Shown in pieces: positions 31,310-41,448 of a stretch of 64,000 nucleotides of DNA. Position 1 is the first letter of the stretch. The number at the start of each line of letters is the position of its first letter. The position numbers were made by a program, and so were the translations under genes. The stretch is from JASUTC01 sp035447925 (GTDB lineage: Bacteria > Thermotogota > Thermotogae > MWEM01): the NCBI GenBank assembly GCA_035447925.1, contig DAOTHY010000001.1, positions 186,001 to 250,000 on the forward strand, in the 5' to 3' direction. Below the pieces are notes generated by a model that saw nothing but the letters and a program-made list of their open reading frames with translations, had not been told where the DNA came from and searched no databases.

Positions 31310-33070
31310 ATGAAGAAAAGCAAGGGGTATATTGGGACATTTTTATCAAAAAAATACTATTTGTACATTTGCGGAATAGCAGTCCTTCTTGGTGTTGATT
31401 ATCTTCAAATTCAAATTCCCATTTATCTGGAACAATTAATTGATGGGGTCAAGTACTTAAATGAAGGCATGGACGAGATATTGGCGATTATTCAAATCAT
31501 CCTCTTGCTTGCTGTTGGTATGTTTGTTTTAAGGTTTTTTTGGCGATTTTTCATTATCGGGACTTCCAGAAATTTTGAAAAATACGTACGGGCGAGTGTT
31601 TTTAAGAAATTGGTGTCTTTGTCCTCGGCTTTTTATGATAAAACCAAAACAGGGGATATTATGGCAAGAACAACAAACGATCTCAATGCCACCAGAATGA
31701 TGCTTTCGCAAGGTGTGATCATGCTCACTGATTCCATTATTCTTGGTACTTTAAGTGTCTATATGATGATCACAAGGGTGGACCTTCGATTGACTCTGAT
31801 AGGAATCATCCCGTTGCCTATTCTCGCAGTTGTAGCACTTTCTTATGGCGGAACTATTCACAGGCGCTTTGAGGCTATGCAGAAATCCTTTTCGGATATT
31901 ACGGATACCGTACAAGAAACATTGGATGGCATGCAGGTTGTTAAAAGTTATACCATGGAAAAGGAACGGGGTAATACCTTTTTTGGTAAATGTCAAGATT
32001 ATTTTAAAAAGTCCATGAAGCTAATCAAACTCTGGGGGACTTTTAACCCCATGATCGAGTTGATGGCTTCGTTGGGAATGGCCTTGACGATTTTGTATGG
32101 TGGCCGTTTGGTTATTCTTGGAGAAATATCTCTTGGGCAATTTGTCGCTTTTTCACAATATTTAATGATGTTAGTTTGGCCAATCATAGCCATAGGCTGG
32201 GTTGTTAATGTCATTCAGAGGGGGAGAGCTTCCTATAAACGCATAATGTGGATAGAAGAACAAACATCAGAAGTTAGGGATCCGGATTATGCAAAAACTG
32301 CTGACTTGTCAAAGGAGATTAGCATTAAAAATCTTTCTTTTCATTATCCCGGAAGCGAAAAAAGGGTACTCCATCATATCAATATAATGATTAAACCGGG
32401 ACAGACTGTAGCATTTGTGGGGAAAACAGGAAGCGGGAAATCTACAATGGCCAAATTACTGGTCAAGATGTATTCTGTTAAGGATCAGCAAATTTACATC
32501 GGGAATGATGATATCAATCAGTTAAGGATGAAAGAAATAAGAGAACAAGTTGCCTACGTCCCACAGGAAACGTTTTTGTTTTCTGCAACCATCACTGAAA
32601 ATATTGGGTTTAGTGTAGACAATTATTCTCAAGAGGATGTTGAACAATACGCCCATTTGGCTGCTGTTCATTCTAATATCGAAGATTTTCCACATGGGTA
32701 TAAAACCATTATAGGAGAAAGAGGGGTTACTTTATCAGGAGGTCAGAAACAAAGAGTGGCTATTGCAAGAGCGCTTATGAAAAAAACACCAGTTGTTATT
32801 CTTGATGATTGTTTGAGTGCAGTGGATACGGAAACTGAACTGAGAATCTTGAATAGTCTGAATGAGGAGATCAAAGATCGTACGACAATTATCATCTCGC
32901 ATCGTTTAAAAGCCGTTTCAAGAGCCGATCAAATATTTGTTTTTGATGAGGGCAGAGTGATAGAAACAGGGACACATGAAGAGCTTCTGGAAAAGAATGG
33001 ACAATACACTCAATTGTACAATAAGCAATTAATCGAAGAAGAACTCAAAGGAGAGGATATCAATGGCTGA
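31310..33070 (+). CDS. Heterodimeric ABC exporter, subunit with degenerate Walker B
   Basis: 586 residues: six membrane helices (about 15-310), then a nucleotide-binding domain with Walker A GKTGSGKST (near 370), canonical signature TLSGGQKQR and Walker B VVILDDCLSAVD, where the catalytic Glu is Asp. One degenerate and one consensus site is the hallmark of heterodimeric exporters such as Thermotoga TM287/TM288; this is the TM287-like half. It pumps hydrophobic compounds or drugs outward. GGGGAGG lies before the ATG; overlaps its partner by 8 nt. Confidence 0.92.
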   Translation: MKKSKGYIGTFLSKKYYLYICGIAVLLGVDYLQIQIPIYLEQLIDGVKYLNEGMDEILAIIQIILLLAVGMFVLRFFWRFFIIGTSRNFEKYVRASVFKKLVSLSSAFYDKTKTGDIMARTTNDLNATRMMLSQGVIMLTDSIILGTLSVYMMITRVDLRLTLIGIIPLPILAVVALSYGGTIHRRFEAMQKSFSDITDTVQETLDGMQVVKSYTMEKERGNTFFGKCQDYFKKSMKLIKLWGTFNPMIELMASLGMALTILYGGRLVILGEISLGQFVAFSQYLMMLVWPIIAIGWVVNVIQRGRASYKRIMWIEEQTSEVRDPDYAKTADLSKEISIKNLSFHYPGSEKRVLHHINIMIKPGQTVAFVGKTGSGKSTMAKLLVKMYSVKDQQIYIGNDDINQLRMKEIREQVAYVPQETFLFSATITENIGFSVDNYSQEDVEQYAHLAAVHSNIEDFPHGYKTIIGERGVTLSGGQKQRVAIARALMKKTPVVILDDCLSAVDTETELRILNSLNEEIKDRTTIIISHRLKAVSRADQIFVFDEGRVIETGTHEELLEKNGQYTQLYNKQLIEEELKGEDING

Positions 33071-35051
33071 AAATAAAGATTTCAGATTAGAAAGTGAAAC
33101 AGCCGGAAGTAAATTTGACTTTGAGATATTCAAACGATTATGGGAATATGTGAAACCCTATAAACTGCTTTTTGTTTTAAGTCTTGTCTTTTTAGGTTTG
33201 GGTACTGTTCTTCAGTTGTCTATTCCCTATTTTACGAAAATTGCCATTGATAATTACATGTCACAGGATTATGCATACAGTGTATCCGACGTTGAATTAG
33301 ATCAGGGAATTCAGATAGATTCACAAGGCAAACAGATTTGGATTCAAAAAAACGATCAAGGTCGTTTTCAATTGATGTTTTTAAAAGAGGGAAATGAGAC
33401 TGGTTTTAACTTAACCGATGGAGAAACGGCTTATTATTTGAGTTCTGAGGATATGAGTATATTAAGGGACAAAGACATTCATTCCTTAAATATCTTGGTT
33501 ATTTTGCTTATTGCCGTTTTGATTGGAAATTTCTTTTGTACATTTGGGCAAGTCATAACGTCAAATCTAATGGGACAAAAAGTCATTTTAGATATTAGAG
33601 ACCAACTATTTAGACACCTGTTAAGACTACCTATGAAATTTTACGATAAAAATCCCACCGGTCGAATAGTTACCAGAGTGACGAATGATACTGAAAACTT
33701 AAACGAATTTTTTACAACAGCCATAACGAGTTTGATCAAAGATGTTTTATTATTGGCTGGAATTATTGTGTTTATGATTATTATCAGTCCCCAGTTAACG
33801 GGTTATGCCATGATAGTCGTTCCTTTTATTGTGCTTGCAACCATTTTGTTTAGGCTTTTTGCACGAAAAGCATTCAGAAAGGTTCGAACCAGATTGGCCA
33901 GGATTAACGCTTTTATGGCAGAGCATATCTCCGGGATGTCAGTGATTCAGCTGTTTAACCGAGAGAAGTCGAAACAAAAGGAGTTTGCAGACATCAATCA
34001 AAGTTATTACAAATCAACCTTACAACAATTAATGGTCTTTGCCATTTTCAGACCTACCATGGATTTGTTGTTTTATTTAGGGATGACGACCGTTATATGG
34101 TTTGCGGCAAAGGATTTGATATCCGGTACATTGACTTTTGGAATCCTTTACGCCTTTATCAATTATATCGATATGCTTTTTCAACCGCTTCGTGATATTT
34201 CTGAAAAGTTTAACATTGTTCAAAATGCCTTTGCCTCTTCAGAAAAAATATTTAATTTAATGGATGAAAAAGAAGGTATCGGTGTTGATTCAAAAACAAT
34301 CAAGAAAGAAATTAGTAAAGGCGAAGTCGTCTTTAAAGATGTGAAACTTTCTTATGATGGAGAAAAACAAGTACTAAGGGGTATTTCTTTTGACATTAAG
34401 CCTGAAGAAGAAATTGCAATTGTAGGAGAAACAGGTGCAGGGAAAACCTCAATGATGAATATTTTAACCGCACTATATCCCATTCAGGATGGGGAGATAA
34501 GGATTGATGATTTATCCATCTATGATTATCAAACAAAGCTTCTACGCCAGGGGATAGCTGTTGTACTTCAAGATGTATTCTTATTTTCAGGCACCGTTTT
34601 GGATAATATCAAATTGTTCAATGAGGATATCACAGATGAACAGGCAATTGAAGCCGCCAAATACGTTCATGTAGATCATTTGATCAATAAGTTTGAAAAT
34701 GGGTTTCACACTAATATTACTGAAAGGGCGGCAACATTGTCTGCTGGTGAAAGACAACTGATTGCTTTAGCAAGAGCAGTGGTTTCAGACCCTAAGATTC
34801 TGGTTTTAGATGAAGCAACCAGTAACATCGATCCGGTAACGGAAGCACTCATCCAAGATGCTATGAAAAAAGTGTCCTGCAACAGGACGGTGATCACCAT
34901 TGCACATCGACTATCCACAATTAGAAGTGCCGATCGAATTCTTGTATTACATAAAGGTCAATTGGTTGAGCAGGGTTCTCATGAGGAGTTGATGAAACTC
35001 AATGGTGTGTACAAACAGTTATATCGCTTGCAATACGATTTGACAGCCTAA
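33063..35051 (+). CDS. Heterodimeric ABC exporter, subunit with intact Walker B and extra outer loop
   Basis: 662 residues, partner of the preceding gene. Walker A is GETGAGKTS (near 454), the signature is the non-canonical TLSAGERQL, and Walker B ILVLDEATSNID keeps the catalytic Glu. The composite consensus site therefore uses this subunit's Walker motifs and the partner's LSGGQ. About 75 residues are inserted between TM1 and TM2 (about 72-140), predicted extracellular and beta-rich (QIWIQKNDQGRFQLMFLKEG); TM288-type proteins are about 600 residues and lack it. Translation is coupled by an 8-nt overlap. Confidence 0.9.
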   Translation: MAENKDFRLESETAGSKFDFEIFKRLWEYVKPYKLLFVLSLVFLGLGTVLQLSIPYFTKIAIDNYMSQDYAYSVSDVELDQGIQIDSQGKQIWIQKNDQGRFQLMFLKEGNETGFNLTDGETAYYLSSEDMSILRDKDIHSLNILVILLIAVLIGNFFCTFGQVITSNLMGQKVILDIRDQLFRHLLRLPMKFYDKNPTGRIVTRVTNDTENLNEFFTTAITSLIKDVLLLAGIIVFMIIISPQLTGYAMIVVPFIVLATILFRLFARKAFRKVRTRLARINAFMAEHISGMSVIQLFNREKSKQKEFADINQSYYKSTLQQLMVFAIFRPTMDLLFYLGMTTVIWFAAKDLISGTLTFGILYAFINYIDMLFQPLRDISEKFNIVQNAFASSEKIFNLMDEKEGIGVDSKTIKKEISKGEVVFKDVKLSYDGEKQVLRGISFDIKPEEEIAIVGETGAGKTSMMNILTALYPIQDGEIRIDDLSIYDYQTKLLRQGIAVVLQDVFLFSGTVLDNIKLFNEDITDEQAIEAAKYVHVDHLINKFENGFHTNITERAATLSAGERQLIALARAVVSDPKILVLDEATSNIDPVTEALIQDAMKKVSCNRTVITIAHRLSTIRSADRILVLHKGQLVEQGSHEELMKLNGVYKQLYRLQYDLTA

Positions 35052-35102
35052 TAGAAAAGGGTTAACAAGGGTTCGGCTTGAACAAATAGCATCAGTTTTT
35101 GT

Positions 35103-35786
35103 TTATTTCGGACTCTTTTTTTTTCGATAAACCAACAGGTTTCCTTTTTTTGAAATAGATTCAATGAGGTCCATCCTACTAAGACAGTAACAAATCTTTT
35201 GAGCTCGATTCATGGTGATGTTCATCGCAGCGGATAGTTCTTTAGTGGTGAAATCATTAAGAATAATATGTTGGGGAAGATATTTCAGTAATTGAATACC
35301 ATCTACCAGTAAATGTTCTTCATGGACTTTTTTTAATTTTGCATTGATAATACTAACGCCATGGCGTCTCCAGCTTCCGTTCCCGTCATCTTTTCTGATT
35401 TCTTGTATACTAACCATCAACAACAACAGTTCCAGATTTAAGTGTCTGAAAAGTTCGGGAATATAAATCAATTCTTCGAAAATGTCCGTTATATCTCCTT
35501 GTTTTGGAGACATTCGCTTTCGTAAAACACAATCATCTGAAGTCAAAACAACAATCTCTTTTGTCTTTATGATAGGGTGTACGATCCTTATTCGATTGAT
35601 ATCCAATAATTGATTGAGTTTCTTTTTCAACGCACCGAGGGACTTGGTTTGAATTTCAATGAGCAGATCATCTCGCTTGATATCAATAATAAATCCTTTG
35701 TAGGGTACTTCAATTTGATCCCCCGGTTTGAACAGATATTGTTTGATTTCATGATGCAGATCCTTTTCATTGAAGGTGTTAATCAT
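35103..35786 (-). CDS. Unknown protein with C-terminal winged-helix-like region
   Basis: 227 residues, soluble. The N-terminal half looks beta-rich. A central DDGNGSWRRHGVSI element and a C-terminal segment (TTKELSAAMNITMNRAQKICYCLSRMDLIESI) with the pattern of a winged helix follow. I do not recognise the family. It is the last gene of the LCP/peptidase run, 14 nt after the LCP gene, so a nucleic-acid or regulatory role within that envelope operon is possible. No clear terminator follows. Confidence 0.55.
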   Translation of the reverse strand: MINTFNEKDLHHEIKQYLFKPGDQIEVPYKGFIIDIKRDDLLIEIQTKSLGALKKKLNQLLDINRIRIVHPIIKTKEIVVLTSDDCVLRKRMSPKQGDITDIFEELIYIPELFRHLNLELLLLMVSIQEIRKDDGNGSWRRHGVSIINAKLKKVHEEHLLVDGIQLLKYLPQHIILNDFTTKELSAAMNITMNRAQKICYCLSRMDLIESISKKGNLLVYRKKKSPK

Positions 35787-35800
35787 TTGAAAAATACCTT

Positions 35801-37057
35801 TTATTGTTGTTTGATGAAGACGATTGCCTGTAACGGGCTTGGATAATATTGTCTGGTTTGTGTGAGTTCCTGAACAGTTTGATAATAAAGAATCAGATGA
35901 TCGAGATGATTGGTATCAATCAAACTAAAATCCATCTGATAAAGGGATTGAAACTTTTGCAAAATGGCCTGGCTTTTCTCACTGTGCTTATCAGAAAAGA
36001 CCATTATGGTGTTGTTTGTAAAAGTTTCTGAAATCAGAGTGTTGAGTGGTTCGTTGATTAAAAAGTAATTGAGCCCTGTACCACTGAGAATGTTATAATT
36101 GACGATTGAAAAAACTCTTGCTGTTTGAGATGTACAATTGATCACATTGATAGTCCCTTCTTTTTCAGCTATTTGAGTTTTACTAAAGGATTTGAAGTCG
36201 TCAATTAAAGTGGTCATCCGAGTATCATCTGAATGTATCGATCCGTCAGATGATATCTTATAAGGGTAATTAAAGAAAATGACATCATTCAAATCGCTGA
36301 TACTCAATAATGTATAAATAATATCCTGCGTGGTAAAATCAGTTTCCATCTGACCTATAATACTTTTAAATTCATTTTCGATGAATTCAAAAGATAATTT
36401 GTTCTTAAATTGTATAAAAATACTTTTTATAGCGTTCTTTTGGCGTTCAATTCGCCCTAAATCGCCTTTGCTGTCATCTCTGAAACGAACATAATTCAAA
36501 AGATCTTCACCATACATTTCATAAACACCAGGTTCAAAATGGATGCTTAACGATTGCTGATGATCTTCATAGTGCATGGATTCATCTACTTTGATTTCAA
36601 TTGGACCAACCAGATCACCTAAATATTTAAAAAGAGAATAATCGATAACCGCATATTTTTCTATTTGAACGGTCATAAGGTTTTCGATAACATTTTTAAG
36701 TGCTTCCAGACCTCCACTTTTGTAAACCGAATTGATTTTTATGGTATCCTTGGTGTTTTTCGGATCATTGATCATCAAATCACGTGGAATCGATACCAAT
36801 TCAAATGCAGAGGTATTCAGGTCTAATCCAACCAACATGATGGCATCTGTTCTATCCGATCCGGCTTCTCCGGCATCGTCCACACCTAAAACAAGAAAAA
36901 AAACCTTCTCTGAGAGTGCTGTTTCACCTTTATAAAAGGAAGGCTTAGCAATCTGTTCAGGGAAAAATTGAATGAAAGGTCGTGGAAATAGGAACACAAA
37001 AAAAAGTATGGCGATCATGCCTAAACAGCAAGATAAAAATTGAACTGTTTTTCTCAT
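35801..37057 (-). CDS. LytR-CpsA-Psr (LCP) family protein
   Basis: 418 residues: one N-terminal membrane anchor (about 8-28) and an extracytoplasmic LCP domain. Conserved pieces are VFFLVLGVDDAGEAGSDRTD, FELVSIPRDLMI, KINSVYKSGG and the pyrophosphate-binding YVRFRDDSKGDLGRIERQ. A LytR_C-like region follows (INCTSQTARVFSIVNYNIL). LCP enzymes transfer lipid-linked polymers onto peptidoglycan or proteins. It overlaps the preceding gene by 4 nt (ATGA). Confidence 0.88.
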   Translation of the reverse strand: MRKTVQFLSCCLGMIAILFFVFLFPRPFIQFFPEQIAKPSFYKGETALSEKVFFLVLGVDDAGEAGSDRTDAIMLVGLDLNTSAFELVSIPRDLMINDPKNTKDTIKINSVYKSGGLEALKNVIENLMTVQIEKYAVIDYSLFKYLGDLVGPIEIKVDESMHYEDHQQSLSIHFEPGVYEMYGEDLLNYVRFRDDSKGDLGRIERQKNAIKSIFIQFKNKLSFEFIENEFKSIIGQMETDFTTQDIIYTLLSISDLNDVIFFNYPYKISSDGSIHSDDTRMTTLIDDFKSFSKTQIAEKEGTINVINCTSQTARVFSIVNYNILSGTGLNYFLINEPLNTLISETFTNNTIMVFSDKHSEKSQAILQKFQSLYQMDFSLIDTNHLDHLILYYQTVQELTQTRQYYPSPLQAIVFIKQQ

Positions 37058-37824
37058 CTTTTCATAAACTCCATGATTGTATCAAGACTTTTATCATCAA
37101 TATAGAGTCTTTCGTATTCAATGGGTTTCTCATTGCTTTCGGGTCCATTTTGCTGTATGGTAATTTTAACCGGTGCCTTGGTCATAAATGTCATGGGGAC
37201 TTCTTTATTGGCATATTGATTAATATGTTTAATAATTCGATATGAACCATGTTGGGTATAATTATGTTCTGATTGTGCCTGTATGAGTGATTTTGATTGA
37301 TTGAAAAAAAGAAATTCATACCAATCTAATGTGATATGCTCTATGATTTCTACAAATTGTCCAATGGTTAACTGTTCATAGTTAATGGTATTTTCATTGG
37401 TTGATAGATTCACAATATGATTAAAAGCCTCTTGATCGATGGATGAATAAAAACTGGAATCAACCGCACCAAACAATTTTTCCACCGAACGTGAGATTTC
37501 TCTGGGATTAGGTTGATCCATCGAAATAGCCATAATGGGTTCATAACTAATTTTTGGTATAGAAATCAGATAATTTATCTTTTCTTTTTTGTCTGTCCTT
37601 ATTAGGAATATCTTTTCAATCCCTTTCATATAAAAAACATAATCAATCCTGTCATCTGTCACGACTTTGGAATGAATTAAGTTGTTGTACAAAAAAAAGA
37701 CAACACTCAAAATGGCAATAACAATGATAATTGCTATGGCAACAATAAATGGGAGTTTAGATTTCTTTTTTTTCTTCTTTGTTCTTTTTGTATAAGAATG
37801 ACTTCTTTGTACGGGGTATACCAT
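37054..37824 (-). CDS. Bitopic envelope protein, possible LCP relative
   Basis: 256 residues. A very basic N-terminus (KRTKKKKKKSK) precedes one membrane helix (about 25-47) and an outer domain. The outer part has YLISIPKISYEPI and a C-terminal ITIQQNGPESN stretch, loosely like an LCP domain without the catalytic Arg/Asp set. This reading is weak. Overlaps the LCP gene by 4 nt and follows the peptidase gene by 9 nt. Confidence 0.55.
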   Translation of the reverse strand: MVYPVQRSHSYTKRTKKKKKKSKLPFIVAIAIIIVIAILSVVFFLYNNLIHSKVVTDDRIDYVFYMKGIEKIFLIRTDKKEKINYLISIPKISYEPIMAISMDQPNPREISRSVEKLFGAVDSSFYSSIDQEAFNHIVNLSTNENTINYEQLTIGQFVEIIEHITLDWYEFLFFNQSKSLIQAQSEHNYTQHGSYRIIKHINQYANKEVPMTFMTKAPVKITIQQNGPESNEKPIEYERLYIDDKSLDTIMEFMKR

Positions 37825-37833
37825 TTTAACCTC

Positions 37834-38394
37834 CTATGGAATGCTGGTGTTAAAAGTAGGACTTGTAATGGTTGCTGGATCTTCAGTCAATAATTCTTTT
37901 ACCTTTTCGATGCATCCGAGGCTATAAGATACAAGTTCCCAATTGTTTTTGGCATTACGAATATCATAATCTAAAACGGTTAACATGGGATCTATATCAT
38001 GAACGTCAGAGAATTCCTGCGTAATCAGGCAAACCAACCCTTCTTCAAACCAAGCTGGGATCGGATATTGATGTTTAATTGTAAAATGAATTAATTCATG
38101 AATGATAGCTGGCTGAAATCTGCTACCAAGAAGATAACGGCTTTGAATATGAATACCTTGTTTGTTTGAGAAAGCAGATACAAAAAAGGGAGCACCAGTC
38201 ACTTTTGTAAATTCGTTTAATTGATCATACTCATAAACCTTGGCATCAACACTTTCAATTTGAAATCCTACTAATTCAGACAATCTGTTGAAGTGCTCCT
38301 CCGAATAATCCAAAAGATTCAACTCATAAACGGATAATGCATATTGAAGTGTTGAAAGAAGTAAACCAAAGAGAACCAAAATATATTTATTCAT
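37834..38394 (-). CDS. Secreted gluzincin-type peptidase-like protein
   Basis: 186 residues with a signal peptide (MNKYILVLFGLLLSTLQYALS). Residues about 95-120 carry HELIHFTIKH followed 13 residues later by WFEEGLV, the HExxH...E zinc arrangement of MA-clan (gluzincin) metallopeptidases. The domain is short, about the size of peptidase MA-like domains. Overlaps the 795-residue sensor gene by 8 nt, so the two are coupled and probably act together outside the membrane. Confidence 0.7.
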   Translation of the reverse strand: MNKYILVLFGLLLSTLQYALSVYELNLLDYSEEHFNRLSELVGFQIESVDAKVYEYDQLNEFTKVTGAPFFVSAFSNKQGIHIQSRYLLGSRFQPAIIHELIHFTIKHQYPIPAWFEEGLVCLITQEFSDVHDIDPMLTVLDYDIRNAKNNWELVSYSLGCIEKVKELLTEDPATITSPTFNTSIP

Positions 38395-40774
38395 GTCGGG
38401 TAGATTTCACCCCCCTTTCTGATATACTCTTTGCAATGTGAAAGTACAACTCAATTTCTCTTTGAGAAAAGACTCTGTAATCAGGATATTCAAAGTAAAG
38501 ACCCGATTTTCTACCCTTGATATAAAAGGGGATGGTCCCAAATGAACGAGCTAACCCGGAAAGAGATTGTTCAGGACTGATATGGTCAAATTCAGAGACA
38601 TCTTTTTTAAGTGTGTTGAAATGAGAATCGTCTGAATCCTCAGATGCAATTGAATCAGGCATAGGCAATTTCCTCGTATTTATTCGTCCATTTTCTGTAG
38701 TTTTGAAAACAATATCATTTTTTTGAACATCATAAAAGGATATGAAAACAGGCTTATTTAACAGTATTCGCATCTCTTTTAGTAGTGATATAATCCATTC
38801 TTCAGATAAAAAATCAAACAATTGTATTTGCTCAAACATCTTTAACAGGATGAATGTTTTGTCAATAATATTATCATTCCTTGATAAAAACTTATGTTGC
38901 CGAATGTAGAATTTACTTATTTCGAATAGATCCTTAAGGAATTCCTGTTCTTTCAAAACACTTAACATGTTATCTCTTTTCTTAACACATAAGATAAAGT
39001 CAGAATCTTCAACGCAAATGCCATTAAATGATGAGGTGTTCGTTTGCATAATCAATTCATTTGGCAATTGACCTTTTTTGATTTCAATCTTTTCACCTTT
39101 TAATGTACTGTCAGAAGTTGCAAAAATTCGTTTTTCAGAAAGGTACTTTTGAATCAGAAAGAGTTCTTCAAACATCTGAAAACGGTTTATGAAACTTTTA
39201 TAGAAATAACTGAGTGCAATATCGCTTTTTTGCTGAAAGTTATTGCTATTTAAGAAATCAAGTAAATAAGCATAATGACTATAGATTTCTTCGGTAATCC
39301 ATTCCTTTTTCGAAATATCCTTACTCATAAACGTCATTGAATTTTTAATAGTATCGAGTTTTTTTCTGTATTCTAAGGTTTCTGATTTTGCTTCATGAAA
39401 AAACTGCATGGCATGTTTCTCCCAATTATTCATATAGTAACCGTAAAAAGCCCATATTAATACCAAGATTAACACTGAAAAAAAGAGGAAATAGATGGTA
39501 AAAAGGCTCAGTTCAGGCGCTGAAGTTTGAAAGATCATGATAATTTCCATATTTTTATCAAACAGCTTTCTTTGAGATTCAAAAGCATATTGATATTTGT
39601 TTGAAAAAACCAATTCTTCACGCTTTGTTTGTATGTTTGGCGGAGAGATGACAGGAATTTGATCGTCAAAAACATAAAATTGATGTTCTGATTTTAACGG
39701 AAGATCGTTGTAAATCTTTTTACCATCAACCGTTAGTTTAATAGCCCATCCCTTTTGACTGTCTGAAGAAAATTCGATCATGCCATTTTGAGTAGACATA
39801 TTGACCCCCTCAAATGGTGAAGTTTTATAGGCTATGATTTGACCGGCGTGAATCTCAGGGTTTGAAAACTTATAAGACTCAATTTTCCATTGTGCTGAAG
39901 CGATCGATGGGGAATTTAACAGGTCGTTGATGATTCGTGTATATTTGTTGGAATAATCGTTGAGTTTCTCCAAAGATAACATGAAAATCTCCTGCGAAAC
40001 ACTAATCTCATTTTCTTGTAATTTCTTATGATTGATATTGACCTGCCAAAAAGCAGTATAAAAAACCATCACTGGAAAGATGGTAAGTAACATAAACAAT
40101 AAGTTATTTAATTTTTTTGTCCCCTTAATGATTTCGCATGGGGCTTCTTTCTTAATTTGTGAACCAAATAGGCTGATAAGGGAAAATAACGCAATAAAGC
40201 CGACCCTGAATAATTCTGAAATGACAAGGGTATAATCAGCCGGTATGATCATGAACAGATTTGTTCGAATAGCAAAATCTAAGGAGAAAAAAGCAACTGA
40301 TGCTAAAACTCCCCAAAATATTGAATTGACAGATATTCCAAGAAGTATCGATACAAAAATGCTCATTGGGAAAATCCCAATCAAATAAGCGGTGTTGAAA
40401 ATGATTTCAGTGAATTCCACGACGGGATTGTAAAAGAGTATCAGAGAGATGGGAATGAGTAAACAGATGATGGTCCATAAAAAATACCTGCCAATGTTTA
40501 TCGTTTGGTTGTAGCTGATAATCGAGTTTCTCAAAAATATCAGAAACCAAGCGTTGTTGATAAAGAAGATACTATAGGCCATTACTTTGAAATTATCCGA
40601 AATCGTGCTTGAAAGAAAATAAAAACCGCCGTAAAAAAGGGGGAACAATAAAGCGGCAAAACCTATCGAAACAATGATCTTTTTGCTATTTTCAAACGTG
40701 AGTATCTTGTTGTAAATAATCAAATTTGAGATAAATAGTGAACCGAATAATACCAGGCTTTGCCATATTTCCAT
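38387..40774 (-). CDS. Large multi-pass membrane sensor with C-terminal GAF-like domain
   Basis: 795 residues. About seven membrane helices fill 1-245 (7TM-like sensor layout), an extracytoplasmic domain follows (about 250-420), then another helix (about 422-446). The cytoplasmic part begins with a coiled coil and ends in a GAF-like fold (IPFYIKGRKSGLYFEY to SQREIELYFHIAKSI). No histidine kinase, GGDEF, HD or phosphatase catalytic motif is visible, so the output must pass to a partner. Head of the envelope sub-block, 14 nt after yigZ. Confidence 0.65.
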   Translation of the reverse strand: MEIWQSLVLFGSLFISNLIIYNKILTFENSKKIIVSIGFAALLFPLFYGGFYFLSSTISDNFKVMAYSIFFINNAWFLIFLRNSIISYNQTINIGRYFLWTIICLLIPISLILFYNPVVEFTEIIFNTAYLIGIFPMSIFVSILLGISVNSIFWGVLASVAFFSLDFAIRTNLFMIIPADYTLVISELFRVGFIALFSLISLFGSQIKKEAPCEIIKGTKKLNNLLFMLLTIFPVMVFYTAFWQVNINHKKLQENEISVSQEIFMLSLEKLNDYSNKYTRIINDLLNSPSIASAQWKIESYKFSNPEIHAGQIIAYKTSPFEGVNMSTQNGMIEFSSDSQKGWAIKLTVDGKKIYNDLPLKSEHQFYVFDDQIPVISPPNIQTKREELVFSNKYQYAFESQRKLFDKNMEIIMIFQTSAPELSLFTIYFLFFSVLILVLIWAFYGYYMNNWEKHAMQFFHEAKSETLEYRKKLDTIKNSMTFMSKDISKKEWITEEIYSHYAYLLDFLNSNNFQQKSDIALSYFYKSFINRFQMFEELFLIQKYLSEKRIFATSDSTLKGEKIEIKKGQLPNELIMQTNTSSFNGICVEDSDFILCVKKRDNMLSVLKEQEFLKDLFEISKFYIRQHKFLSRNDNIIDKTFILLKMFEQIQLFDFLSEEWIISLLKEMRILLNKPVFISFYDVQKNDIVFKTTENGRINTRKLPMPDSIASEDSDDSHFNTLKKDVSEFDHISPEQSLSGLARSFGTIPFYIKGRKSGLYFEYPDYRVFSQREIELYFHIAKSISERGVKSTRHE

Positions 40775-40788
40775 GATTACACCTTATT

Positions 40789-41448
40789 TTATTTTAAATT
40801 TTTAACTGGGCGATATTGTCGCATATCCGATATACGATAATCAACTACCAATCCGTTTACCTGAAATGTATTGAGGACACTAGTAAAACGTTTTATTTTC
40901 TCGGATTCAACGTACACTTCCAATTGAATGTGCTCTCCAAATTCGATTTCATCTTTATTTATGCGAATCCCCATTCTTTCGGTTTCATATTGTATTCTTG
41001 GCCATTCACTGTAGCCACAGTTTATTTGTAATTGAACGAATAGGCGATATTCACATAAACCGGATTTTTCAATGACGGTCAATGCGGCTTCTGAATAGGC
41101 ATCAATCAGACCACGAATGCCAAGTTTATGTCCCCCGTAATACCTGGAAACAACAACGGCAATATTGCTGATGATGTTTTTTTCAATAGCACCAATAAGA
41201 GGTTTCCCGCCAGTTCCTGGAGGTTCGCCGTCATCTGACGAAAAGAGTTCATGCTGATTCGACCATTCATTCTGACTAATTTTGTAAGCCCAACAATTGT
41301 GGTTCGCTTTTGAGTGTAAAGAAGACCGTTCGGCAATAAATGATCTTGCTTCCTGGGGACTTAGAACCATTTTTGCCGAACTGATAAATCTTGATCTTCT
41401 AATGACTATTTCGCTTTCAATTTTGTTCTCGATGGAATTGAATCTTAT
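40789..41448 (-). CDS. yigZ: YigZ/IMPACT family protein, probable ATA start
   Basis: About 219 residues if begun at ATA 41448. The family core is present: NHNCWAYKI, SSDDGEPPGTGGKPLIGAIE, VVVSRYYGGHKLGIRGLIDAYSEAA. The first ATG (41370) would remove ENKIESEIVIRRSRFISSAK, which matches the conserved family N-terminus, leaving 193 residues. Upstream the frame is open to a TAA at the end of hflC, and no ATG, GTG, TTG or CTG occurs. The ATA lies 5-6 nt after AAGGAAAC and overlaps the hflC stop as ATAA. Family role uncertain, linked to translation regulation. Confidence 0.85.
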   Translation of the reverse strand: MRFNSIENKIESEIVIRRSRFISSAKMVLSPQEARSFIAERSSLHSKANHNCWAYKISQNEWSNQHELFSSDDGEPPGTGGKPLIGAIEKNIISNIAVVVSRYYGGHKLGIRGLIDAYSEAALTVIEKSGLCEYRLFVQLQINCGYSEWPRIQYETERMGIRINKDEIEFGEHIQLEVYVESEKIKRFTSVLNTFQVNGLVVDYRISDMRQYRPVKNLK

